Assembly: GCA_017303735.1 (NCBI GenBank)
Contig: JAFLCF010000036.1
Coordinates: 1 to 28,676, forward strand
Origin: Anaerolineae bacterium
GTDB lineage: Bacteria > Chloroflexota > Anaerolineae > Anaerolineales > Villigracilaceae
Length of the DNA stretch: 28,676 nt
Direction of reading: 5' to 3'
Positions within the stretch are counted from its first letter, which is position 1, and each line of letters opens with the position of its first letter. Both the position numbers and the translations under genes were made by a program. Of this stretch, positions 6,654 to 14,900 are shown piece after piece. The notes under the pieces were generated by a model. That model ran no database searches. It was not told where the DNA came from and saw only the letters and a list, made by a program, of their open reading frames with translations.

Positions 6654-7688
6654 TCATTTGAGGATAGTTTCTAATATCGCTACAATTAATGGCGTTGCCA
6701 ATGATGCAAGAATCTGCAAAATAATCTTCCAATCAAAAGGCCATTCTTTCACTGCCAGAATTCGCTCATGAAAATATTTGTAATAAACATCTATTTTAAG
6801 TTTTACAACTTCAGCTAACTCCTTGTCATCACATTTATCAACACAAAGATTAGTAAGTAAAGTTTGTAAAGTTTCTTCTGAGCGAGACAGGGATCGATCT
6901 TTATATTTCGCAATTAAATCTTTTATACTTAATTGAGGGATTAAAAAACCAGAAATTCCTAACGCGAAATACAACAACAAAACACCCCAATATGCTAATG
7001 AAATAATATCTTTATCTGGCAAATAATTTAATGTCTCAAAAGCCATAGGAAATAGCAAAGATCCTGTAAAAAAGTATTGAGGACCTTTAATATTAAACTG
7101 CCCTAAAAATGACAGTCCGCCAAAGTTATCAGCATTATAGGGATCAAAGCGAATCTTTTGTTTACATATTTCTTCAAAAATATTATTGAATCTAGAAATT
7201 CCCCAAAAACCCATACTTGCAAAATAGAATATTAATCCAAAAACTACGCCTGCCCAAACCTGAACCAAAGAATGTGATCCAAGATAAACAGTATTCAGCA
7301 AACCCCATACAGGGACAGACACCAACGGAATCGCCACCAAATAATACATCGGAGATCCTAAATCTTTCAACATAGCAAGTTTTAAACCATTATACGAATC
7401 GTCATCTGCAAGAAATTTCTCTCGATTTTCATCAAAAAAATTAAATACAGATCTGTATGCACCAGTTAAAAGCCATGGCGCAATAGCTAGCCAAATCATT
7501 CCAAATATAACTCCTCTTGTAAAAACCTGAGTGTGCGTTATTTGGGAAATATAAACTCCAGCAATGGATAAAGGTAACGCAAAAAATAACGGGGATATTA
7601 ATAAAGACAGTGGAATATATCTTTCAACATACATAAAAAGTTTTACAATCCACCAACGCGAAGGATAACTCGGTAATTTATTTTTCAT
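6654..7688 (-). CDS. Polytopic membrane protein of unknown function
   Basis: A 344-aa integral membrane protein not assigned to a family. Hydrophobic segments lie at about 26-50, 57-78, 113-132, 139-162, 205-222, 233-255 and 325-343. A hydrophilic stretch at about 258-318, rich in Lys, Asp and Glu and containing a KCDDKELAE segment, probably forms a cytoplasmic domain before the last helix. The ATG at 7688 is preceded by AAGGA. It shares strand, low GC and possibly a transcript with the cis-prenyltransferase gene 217 bp downstream. That gap (6435-6653) is AT-rich and holds no gene. The co-localisation hints at a lipid-linked function, but this is speculation. Confidence 0.65.
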   Translation of the reverse strand: MKNKLPSYPSRWWIVKLFMYVERYIPLSLLISPLFFALPLSIAGVYISQITHTQVFTRGVIFGMIWLAIAPWLLTGAYRSVFNFFDENREKFLADDDSYNGLKLAMLKDLGSPMYYLVAIPLVSVPVWGLLNTVYLGSHSLVQVWAGVVFGLIFYFASMGFWGISRFNNIFEEICKQKIRFDPYNADNFGGLSFLGQFNIKGPQYFFTGSLLFPMAFETLNYLPDKDIISLAYWGVLLLYFALGISGFLIPQLSIKDLIAKYKDRSLSRSEETLQTLLTNLCVDKCDDKELAEVVKLKIDVYYKYFHERILAVKEWPFDWKIILQILASLATPLIVAILETILK

Positions 7689-7862
7689 AGTTTTTTCCTT
7701 GTTTAAAAACTTAAAATTATTATAGCATTTTATTAGTTGCCAATCGCTCTAGATTTAGCTTGTGAAGCTGGTATAACCTATGACTGGATAAATACAATCA
7801 AGAGTTGAGTATGGCTAAAGGGTAGTTTTCTCAATCATAATAAAGGTTTTGAAATAAAAAAC

Positions 7863-7905
7863 CCACTCTCTACCTGTAAATATGTATCCAAAAGGCAGAG
7901 GGTGG
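7863..7905 (-). terminator. Intrinsic terminator of the PPK2 operon
   Basis: On the minus strand a 13-bp stem with one G-U pair and one mismatch (7893-7905 with 7863-7875) is followed by a run of T (plus-strand A-tract just before 7861). It starts about 30 nt after the stop at 7936. The rest of 7689-7862 has no visible gene. Confidence 0.8.
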
Positions 7906-7935
7906 ATTTGAATTCCGAAAAGTGCTATTGATCTT

Positions 7936-8643
7936 TTACTTCAACGCCCTTCGCAATTTCTCGGCAACTGTGCGCAGGGACTTGATCCTTGCAAAGTATT
8001 TGTCGTTGGCTTCCACCAGAGTCCAAGGGGCATCGGGGGTGCTGGTTTTGAGCAGCATTTCTTCGGCGGCGATGATGTAATCTTCCCATTTGCCGCGGTT
8101 GCGCCAATCTTCATCGGTGATCTTCCAGGTTTTGTAATGGGTGCGGGTACGTTCTTTGAAGCGGCGCAGTTGCTCCTGTTTGCTGATATGCATCCAGAAT
8201 TTAAAGACGATGGTGCCCGACTCCGTGAGTTGACGTTCAAACTGATTGATCTCACTATAGGCGCGGCGCCAATCGGCTTCGGTGCAGAAGCCTTCGAGAC
8301 GTTCGACCAGCACGCGCCCATACCAGGAACGGTCGAAGATGGCGATCTGTCCCTGCTCGGGTAGGCGACGCCAAAAGCGGTAGAGGTAGTGACGCTCTTT
8401 CTCTTCGCCAGAGGGAGCTGCAATGGGCCAGACCACGTATCCGCGCGGGTCGATGCGTTCGGTCAAGCGTTTGATGGTGCCGCCCTTGCCTGAGGCATCC
8501 ATACCTTCAAAGACGATCACCACGGGTCGCTTTTGGGCATAGACTTGAAAAGCCAGCTCATGGATCTCCGCTTGCAATGCCTTGAGTTGATTGTCATAGT
8601 CTTCGCGTTCCAATACCAATGTTAGATCGAGTCGCTCAAGCAT
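7936..8643 (-). CDS. PPK2-family polyphosphate:nucleotide phosphotransferase (canonical active site)
   Basis: A 235-aa PPK2 domain protein that moves phosphate between polyphosphate and a nucleotide in the cytoplasm. Walker A is GMDASGKGG (47-55, with D49), the basic lid region is TERIDPRGYVVWPIAAPS, and the Walker B-like motif is DRSWYGRVLVERLEG (D104). All key PPK2 residues are present. Its start overlaps the end of the upstream PPK2 gene by 8 bp and has AAAGGAG 6 nt before the ATG, inside that gene. In fused two-domain PPK2 enzymes (polyphosphate:AMP phosphotransferases), the C-terminal domain is the active one. This protein is placed second in its operon and has the intact motifs, so AMP is a reasonable acceptor by inference. 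Confidence 0.9.
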   Translation of the reverse strand: MLERLDLTLVLEREDYDNQLKALQAEIHELAFQVYAQKRPVVIVFEGMDASGKGGTIKRLTERIDPRGYVVWPIAAPSGEEKERHYLYRFWRRLPEQGQIAIFDRSWYGRVLVERLEGFCTEADWRRAYSEINQFERQLTESGTIVFKFWMHISKQEQLRRFKERTRTHYKTWKITDEDWRNRGKWEDYIIAAEEMLLKTSTPDAPWTLVEANDKYFARIKSLRTVAEKLRRALK

Positions 8644-9415
8644 TGACGGCTCCTTTCATTTCTTTTTTGGTGCGCAAACGTTTGGACTTGGACCCGGTTG
8701 AAGCGGGCAACCCCAAACGGGCTTCGAGTGAGGCGATGATCGTCTCAAAGACTTTGATACGCATGTAATATCGGTCAGTAGCTTCGACGATGGTCCAGGG
8801 AGAGTGTGGGGAGTCTGTGCGGGCGATCATATCTTCGACATAGCTTGTGAATTTTTCGTAACGCTTGTTTTGCAGTTGATCTTCTTCGCTGACCTGCCAG
8901 GCGGTTAGTTTATCTTTGCTCAATTTCTTGATGCGCTTCTTTTGATCGGCTTCGCTGATGTGCAACCAAAACTTTAAGATGACAGTTCCATCGGCACTGA
9001 GCATTTCTTCGAATTCGGCGATGTCTTGATAGGCAGCACGCAGCTCATTCTTCTTGACCGTTTTATTCAAGCGTTCGATCAAGACGCGGCGATACCAGGA
9101 TGTGTCGAACGCGACCATTTGCCCACGGGCAGGGATCTTCTGCCAGAAGCGCCACATCCACGGGTAGCGGGTTTCCGCCGTGCGCGGCGGCGTGATCGGC
9201 ACCACGCGGAACCCACGCGGGTCGAGCCGTTCTGCGAGTAGACTGATCAGCCGCCCCTTGCCTGTGGCTGCCCAGCCTTCGAACACGATGATGACTGGAA
9301 TCTTCGCATCAAAAACGGCATGCTCTAATTCATACAGCCGCTGCTGCAAGGGTCGCAGTCGTTTTTTATATTCTTCCTGTGAAATTGCCAGTTCAAGGTT
9401 GACGTATTCCAGCAT
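8636..9415 (-). CDS. PPK2-family protein with altered catalytic motifs
   Basis: A 259-aa PPK2 domain protein, the first gene of the pair, with a short Lys/Arg-rich C-terminal tail (SKSKRLRTKKEMKG). Aligned without gaps to its partner, it reads GWAATGKGR at Walker A, with A49 where the conserved Asp is expected. It reads DTSWYRR at the second motif, with T105 and R109 in place of Arg and Gly. The substitutions resemble a non-catalytic or regulatory N-terminal PPK2 domain. Together the two proteins total 494 aa, about the size of the fused enzymes. GGAG precedes the ATG at 9415. TAAAAT on the minus strand (9470-9475) may be part of the operon promoter. It probably forms a complex with the downstream product (inference). 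Confidence 0.87.
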   Translation of the reverse strand: MLEYVNLELAISQEEYKKRLRPLQQRLYELEHAVFDAKIPVIIVFEGWAATGKGRLISLLAERLDPRGFRVVPITPPRTAETRYPWMWRFWQKIPARGQMVAFDTSWYRRVLIERLNKTVKKNELRAAYQDIAEFEEMLSADGTVILKFWLHISEADQKKRIKKLSKDKLTAWQVSEEDQLQNKRYEKFTSYVEDMIARTDSPHSPWTIVEATDRYYMRIKVFETIIASLEARLGLPASTGSKSKRLRTKKEMKGAVNA

Positions 9416-9641
9416 GGCGGGCTCCAGTTTGAACCAGGGTGATCTTCCAAATTAATTGTGCTATGGGCAATTTTACCTCTCCCTAGCTTTATCCAAGGAG
9501 AGCAGACTTTGTATCGCACAAATAGGATATTTAGGTGATGCATAAATGCTAAAAAATAAGACTTTAGTACTCTGTCAACCTACAGTAAAAATCCATACAA
9601 TATGCCGAAATAAAAACTTAAAGCATTTTCAGGAGAAGAAC

Positions 9642-9977
9642 ATGACCGACAGTATTTTTAACGAAAAGAACCGCGTACGATTTGAGGATATCGTTTATAA
9701 AGACCTAAGCCCCGAAGACCAGAAGATCTATGACGAAATTTATGGCATTATGGGCGATAGGGACAGCAATGGAAAAAGCGACTTCATGGACGATGAATAT
9801 TGTCAAAGCCTGCTCAAAGGGAATCAGAATGGAGTTGTTTTAAGGGGTGTGACCTATAAAAGTTTTGAAGAGATGCCGGAAGATATCCGTGAGAAGATGC
9901 AACAAGCTTTCAACAGTCTGTATCCCATGGGAATGCTTAGCCCACGCGTGTGTGAACTTTTGTTGAAGAAAAAATAA
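9642..9977 (+). CDS. Soluble paralogue of the EF-hand-like protein at 2353
   Basis: A 111-aa hypothetical protein. DIVYKDLSPEDQKIYDEIYG and GVTYKSFEEMPEDIREKMQQAF are two copies of the TY-x-MPED-type module, and DRDSNGKSDFMDD between them is an EF-hand-like loop. The order and spacing match the protein at 2353-2823, but the linker and membrane helix are missing and the C-terminus is a short basic LLLKKK. It is probably cytosolic. AGGAG lies about 6 nt before the ATG at 9642; upstream in-frame starts lack a ribosome site. The gene is alone on this strand, between the PPK2 operon and a membrane protein gene, and ends in a strong terminator. Confidence 0.72.
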   Translation: MTDSIFNEKNRVRFEDIVYKDLSPEDQKIYDEIYGIMGDRDSNGKSDFMDDEYCQSLLKGNQNGVVLRGVTYKSFEEMPEDIREKMQQAFNSLYPMGMLSPRVCELLLKKK

Positions 9978-9990
9978 TATGCCATTATGC

Positions 9991-10030
9991 AATAAACAAT
10001 GCCCAGACGTAGTCCTGGGCATTGTTTATT
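9991..10030. terminator. Bidirectional terminator hairpin
   Basis: A 16-bp perfect stem (9991-10006 with 10015-10030), loop 8 nt, begins 14 nt after the stop at 9977. The outer part of the stem is AT-rich (AATAAA/TTTATT), which gives a T-rich 3' end on both strands. It also faces the minus-strand gene ending at 10096. Confidence 0.8.
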
Positions 10031-10095
10031 TTCGACAGAATGAGATCAACTTCTTCTACAAGGTTTTCGTGAGTTGAGTACCAATACAGCCATCT

Positions 10096-10875
10096 TTAAT
10101 CTCTTTTGCCATTTGAACCAAAGCGGGTCTGTGGGTGGATCAGCAGGTAGTACACAGCCAATCCTCCACTATAGACCAGCACTGCAATATAGACAACGAG
10201 ACCGAGTAAATGCTCTGGCGAGACGTCGTTTATCAAGCCAATAAAAGGGACGATGAGTACAAGATCGTAGGCAAGGAAACTAAGCAGTTGTCCCTTTGCA
10301 TTGTGCCATTTTGGTCGGAACAAGCCGTAGAGAAAATAGAATGCGTCGCCGAGGAAGATACAGCCAAAGATCACAGATGAATCGGGGTTTAACGCCCACG
10401 GGAAGATGTGAGCTTTCAGGACGAGCGCCCCGCCCGCGAGGAAGAGAGAAGCGATGAATAGTCCAAAAGAGACTCGAACCAATTTGGGCATGGGACGTTC
10501 ATCCATGAGCGGGATGCGTACACTCCAGAAAAATGCGATCAAGCTGAGGACGGCAGATAGCAACGATAATAAGCCGTAAAGGATCATGCTTTCGCGACCT
10601 TGTGAAGCAAGTTGAAAAAAGTAAATGGAAGTGGTCAGTGCGATCACAAATACATTGAGTGCGCCTGCGGGCAAAGCACCAAACTCACCGGTCCAGCCGA
10701 TCCAAAGTGCGGCGGCGCTGATGGCGGCAAGAATAGAGCCGATAAACAAATAAGAGTACCGCCCATCTTCCCAGGGCCAGATGGCGAGCGCTAGTGGATT
10801 GCGGAAGATGAACCCAAATGCCAGCAGGAGGAAGACCAGCCCGCCAAAGAATGTAAATGCACGAAGAAGTTTCAT
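10096..10875 (-). CDS. Multi-pass membrane protein of unknown function
   Basis: A 259-aa protein with about eight hydrophobic helices (near 5-25, 40-60, 66-88, 96-118, 132-155, 162-188, 192-215 and 218-245). A short basic tail follows. No transporter or enzyme motif was recognised. The even spacing of helices and short loops resemble small uncharacterised membrane proteins common in this type of genome. GAGG lies about 8 nt before the ATG at 10875. It appears to be a single gene, convergent with the gene at 9642. Confidence 0.7.
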   Translation of the reverse strand: MKLLRAFTFFGGLVFLLLAFGFIFRNPLALAIWPWEDGRYSYLFIGSILAAISAAALWIGWTGEFGALPAGALNVFVIALTTSIYFFQLASQGRESMILYGLLSLLSAVLSLIAFFWSVRIPLMDERPMPKLVRVSFGLFIASLFLAGGALVLKAHIFPWALNPDSSVIFGCIFLGDAFYFLYGLFRPKWHNAKGQLLSFLAYDLVLIVPFIGLINDVSPEHLLGLVVYIAVLVYSGGLAVYYLLIHPQTRFGSNGKRD

Positions 10876-11040
10876 TGAGTTTGCCTCACATTTTTTTGAT
10901 GATACCCCATGGCAGTAACTGGCGTTGGAGGTATTTGATGAGTATACCTGCTAGAGTGAAAGCGCATACACGCTTATGATCGTTGAGCAAACCGCCCACA
11001 CCAAACATTGACTTGGAAACTCAGCCCATCCACAGAACAG

Positions 11041-11227
11041 AAACCGCCCCCACCCGTCCTCCCCCAAATACGACATGGAAGCGCTTTCTGAATCAACCGA
11101 ACTATAACTTGTCGGATTTGGGGGAGGTGCCGAAGGCGGAGGGGGTGAACAACAGCCCAAACAATACCCTCTCCTTTAGGACGCGTGCCCGAAGGGTAGA
11201 GGGGCAAACAGACAAACTAGATTATTA
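11041..11227. repeat. Palindromic intergenic repeat, copy A
   Basis: This element shares about 180 bp with copy B (11550-11730) in the same orientation. Its core is an 18-bp inverted repeat (11058-11075 with 11110-11127, one mismatch) around a 34-nt spacer. C-rich sequence lies outside on the left and a G-rich block on the right. It ends in an AGATTATTATGCC segment that contains the stop codon of the XRE-like gene. It resembles a non-coding palindromic repeat family; no transposase is present. The rest of 10876-11040 shows no gene. Confidence 0.75.
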
Positions 11228-11503
11228 TGCCAATTGCACCTTCAATTTTTTCCCTACAGCAGATGCAGCCCGCTCCAATGTGATCAACGTGATCGAAGCA
11301 TTCTCCGGGTCAAGCAGACGTTCCAACGCGGCACGACTGGTTTTCATACGGCTTGCCATCTGAGTCTTGCTCAGTTTTTTCTTCTTCATTTCTTCGGAAA
11401 TTTGATAGGCAATGACGCGCTTGATGGCGACAATATTTGCCGAATCAAGTTCTTGTTCTTTCAAGAAATCGTCAAAATCGCTTCCGAGATGTTTTTTGTT
11501 CAT
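11225..11503 (-). CDS. XRE/HigA-type antitoxin-like DNA-binding protein (orphan)
   Basis: A 92-aa protein. The N-terminal third is acidic and helical (GSDFDDFLKEQELDSAN), and the rest is a helix-turn-helix of the XRE type: AYQISEEMKKKKLSKTQMASRMKTSRAALERLLDPENASITLITLERAASAVGKKL. The recognition helix is about MKTSRAALERLL. The length and the C-terminal KVQLA strand resemble HigA-like antitoxins. No toxin gene of the RelE/HigB type is adjacent, and both flanks are palindromic repeats, so the gene is an orphan regulator or a remnant of a toxin-antitoxin pair. Its stop codon lies inside the end of copy A. The start is SD-less with TAAAAT 6 nt upstream, as for a leaderless mRNA. Confidence 0.8.
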   Translation of the reverse strand: MNKKHLGSDFDDFLKEQELDSANIVAIKRVIAYQISEEMKKKKLSKTQMASRMKTSRAALERLLDPENASITLITLERAASAVGKKLKVQLA

Positions 11504-11509
11504 TGTGCT

Positions 11510-11515
11510 ATTTTA
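11510..11515 (-). promoter_or_regulatory. -10 box of a probable leaderless promoter (XRE-like gene)
   Basis: On the minus strand TAAAAT is followed by AGCACA and the ATG at 11503. A purine-rich AGAGG lies further upstream, 12 nt from the ATG, too far for a good ribosome site. A related block (TGTGCTA...TTTTACCTCTCCC on plus) also occurs at about 9458-9483, upstream of the PPK2 operon. Confidence 0.4.
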
Positions 11516-11549
11516 CCTCTCCCCCGCCTCCCCTGAAGGGGAGGAGCTA

Positions 11550-11730
11550 AAACCGCCCCCACCCGTCCTCCCCCAAATACGACATAAAAAGCTCTTCTGG
11601 ATTCATTCAAACTATAAATTGTCGTATTTGGGGGAGGTGCCCGCCGGAGGCAGGGCGGAGGGGGTGAACAGCAACCCAACAAAATACCCTCTCCTTTAGG
11701 AGAGGGGCACACGGACAGACTTGATCATTA
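11550..11730. repeat. Palindromic intergenic repeat, copy B
   Basis: The second copy of the element at 11041-11227. The core inverted repeat is perfect over 18 bp (11567-11584 with 11620-11637), with a 35-nt spacer. A separate CCTCCCC/GGGGAGG hairpin lies just upstream at 11527-11544. The G-rich right flank carries a small insertion relative to copy A. The element runs into the 41-bp tandem repeat at 11711. Confidence 0.75.
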
Positions 11731-11830
11731 CGTCAATCAGGGTGAGGTCAAACGGACAGACTTGATTATTACGCCCATCAGGGAGAGGTCCAGCGGGCTT
11801 GTTAGATTATTATGCCCATCAGAAGTGACT
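11711..11830. repeat. Degenerate 41-bp tandem repeat, three units
   Basis: Units begin near 11711, 11752 and 11793. The landmark ATCATT/ATTATT occurs at 11724, 11765 and 11806, a constant period of 41. Each unit has the form GGACAGACTTGATTATTACG then CCCATCAGGGAGAGGT, with increasing divergence in the third. A partial unit ends copy A at about 11205-11235. No open reading frame is involved. Confidence 0.7.
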
Positions 11831-11869
11831 AGATTTTTCTACAAGTTTCTTTCATCAATATTTATATTG

Positions 11870-11875
11870 TATAAT
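11870..11875 (+). promoter_or_regulatory. Probable -10 box for the HD-ATPase gene
   Basis: A perfect TATAAT in an AT-rich stretch, 46 nt before the ATG at 11922, which has its own ribosome site. The -35 region (TTCTTT near 11847) is a poor match. Confidence 0.5.
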
Positions 11876-11921
11876 AATGTGTAATTAGATTTATTAGCGA
11901 CCTTGTTATAAGGGAGATGCA

Positions 11922-14900
11922 ATGAGCGCAATAGAAATCGGCACAATTCATGACTGGCAAGAAACAAAAATTTGGCGTGAATTAAAAGATTCAAAAAAAG
12001 AAGAAGCGGGCGATGTTTGTACTACTTTACAAACCTTGATGCCAAAAATACAGACCGTTTTAACATACGCAGGAACTTCACCAATTGATTTTACTCTCCA
12101 TGATGCACAACATTCTTTCCGTGTTGCGGAACGGATGGTTGATTTAATTCCAAAAGAAACTTTTATTCATCTATCCTCTTATGAATTAGCATTCTTGCTG
12201 CTTTCAGCATATCTTCACGATATTGGAATGTCACCCAAACAGCAACTCGTATCTTCTTTTTACAACCTATTATCATTGGGTAACAAAAATACTCTAACCG
12301 CCGATCAAGTAGAGTCTTTTGAAATGTGGCTAGGAAATTACGATCCGGATGTAAAAATTCCCACACCCGACAATCAAATAATAACCAACATCAAGGCAGA
12401 ACAAGTCAGCTATATAGTGTCTCTGTATTGCAGATACCAGCACGTGCATTGGTGCGGACAATGGATTGATGAAAATATCAATGAGTATCTAGGAACTTAT
12501 TCCCAATGGACAATCGACCTTAAACTATTATGTTATAGCCATCATCAAGGCTACCAAGAATTAACCGATAATATGTTTAACCCAAAGCCCGTAGGGCGTC
12601 ACGGTTTGATTGTACATCTGAGATATTTAGCAGCAGTCTTGCGAATTGCTGATATCTTGGAATTTGATCCCGAACGTACGCCGGCAGTAATATTTAACCA
12701 TCGAAATATAAACCCAAATAGTAGTGTTTATTGGCACAAAGATCATTCGATCACCTTGCGAATTAGTGATCGAAAAATAACGATTTCATCATTTCCGCCA
12801 AACGCACAAATTCATCGCGCTGTGGAAACAATGATTAACGACATTGAAGAAGAGCTCACTACAATCCGAAGAATAGATGACAATTTTCCGTTTGAGCACG
12901 CACAATTTCAAGACACTCCACTTTATCATAAATGGATAATTCTTCCAGATGTAAGGCGAATTATTCAACCATTAAATAACTCTTACGAATATATTGATGG
13001 AGCATTTCGACCTGATACCAAAAAATTATTACAACTCCTTTCTGGCACTAAGCTTTACAAAGAACCTATAGTTGCCATTCGAGAGTTGCTTCAAAACGCA
13101 CTTGATGCTATTAGGGAGGTAAGTGCTTATGATCGGCTACGACAATCAGATCCTGAAAACCTTAAGTGGGATGAAATCTATGGAAAATTACATAAAGTAG
13201 AACTAAGTTTAGAGAAAAATGAGGGTAGATATTGGCTTGTTTGTATTGACGATGGAATTGGCATGTCAAAAAGGGTACTTACTGAGTATTTATTAGTTAG
13301 CGGGATTTCTCGCCGAAGGGATGTATGGAGACTCGAACGTCAGTGTGATGAGAAAGGGTTTAAGCTAGGTTGTACTGGGCAATTCGGAATTGGGGTTCTA
13401 AGCTATTTTATGATTGCAGATAAGGTACAAATATTTACTAGAAGAAGCACCTTCGCCGAAGATACTGACAATACTGGCTGGTTTTTTGAAACCGAAGGAA
13501 TCGGCTCTTTTGGAGAATTACGTCAAGTTAATGATTGGCGTATCGGAACAATGATTCGTCTACAATTAAAAGATGACTTTATCGAGTACTTACTAAATAA
13601 AAAGCGTGAAGAAACAGGAAAAAAAGAAGTAAAACAAGGCGACAAAGTTGAGATTGTTTATGGTGAGATTTATGATTACCTGAGAACTGTTCTTTTATAC
13701 CTACCTTGCACATTGAATTTCAGTTTAATTAACAATAATCAAAAGGTTCAAACGCATTTTTTTTCCCACGGATGGGTATTAGAGCCAAATGAATATGTAA
13801 AAAATGAAATAAAAGCGTTATCGTCAGAAATATTCGATGAGGACGAACGCACAGAAATTATCGATTGTCTCAACTGGTCAATATACGATGGATTTCTCCC
13901 TGAAAACATGGGTCGATATCGGGTATATCTTCCAGCGTTCTCTTTATCAACAGGTGCATCTCATGCTTTCTGTAAATCCATATCAAATAACGAAAATTAT
14001 TTTCTTCAAAAATTAATAAACTTTGGCGATTATTTTTACATACCACGCCCGATCTTGATTTCAGGATGGCGCGGGATGCAAACATCTATCCAAGAAAAGT
14101 TTGAACAAATCAGATTTGGAATAATAATTATTGATTGGGATAATAGTACGGTTGGAGAACTTTCGGTCAGTCGTGAAAACTTAAATCTCAACAAGGCTGC
14201 TTTAAAAACGCTGGAATGGCTAAATTCTTTTATAGATGATAAGATTTTTGAGTTTGCTGCTGAAAATGAAAAAAAATCTCCGTTTTCAGCCATTAGTTTC
14301 CGTCTACAAAATAAGTATGAAACGCCTGATAATATTAATTCCATATGGAATCAATACAACCCCATAATAAAAAAGGCTGTATGGGGAAAATTGAATTACC
14401 CAACTACGTACATTGACTTTGGTGATGAGGAATTATTTGGTCCTACCAATGTTTTTTCATGGAACGGGAAACCTATATTTAATATAGTTGGAATAGGTTT
14501 TAATTCCAAGTACTCTTTCAGTCGCGAAAAAATATCTATACTGAATAAAGATTTTGCGATTCCTGACAAAATCCTTGCCTTGTATTTTCTAGGTTTTTAT
14601 CTACCTGTTCCTGTTTGGGAAAATCAACGGGGGAAAAGTGGTAATTATTTTGGCGAAGGGTTTTTATGCCAATTCCCTCCAAAATGGTCTCATATTGCGT
14701 ATGTGGAAACTGATTTTATTGCAGGATCAAATGAATTAATATTATGGAACCAGGATCACGCCTTGGGTAAAATTAAGAGAACAGAGACTTTTGAATGGCT
14801 CAAAGATATTGATTTTTCATTAGACGATGAAGAAAAAATGAAAGAAATAATCAAGGAACGAGATAAAGTCCTCTCATTCCTTGGGATGCTCATCCAAGAT

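Noticed and set aside
11225..11503. Complete toxin-antitoxin pair
   Set aside because: Only the antitoxin-like HTH protein is present; neither flank within 400 bp encodes a RelE/HigB-like toxin.
11041..11730. Insertion sequence or transposon around the XRE gene
   Set aside because: There is no transposase and no clear target duplication; the copies are palindromic non-coding repeats in direct orientation.
11711..11830. CRISPR array
   Set aside because: Units are contiguous and degenerate with no unique spacers, and no cas gene is nearby.
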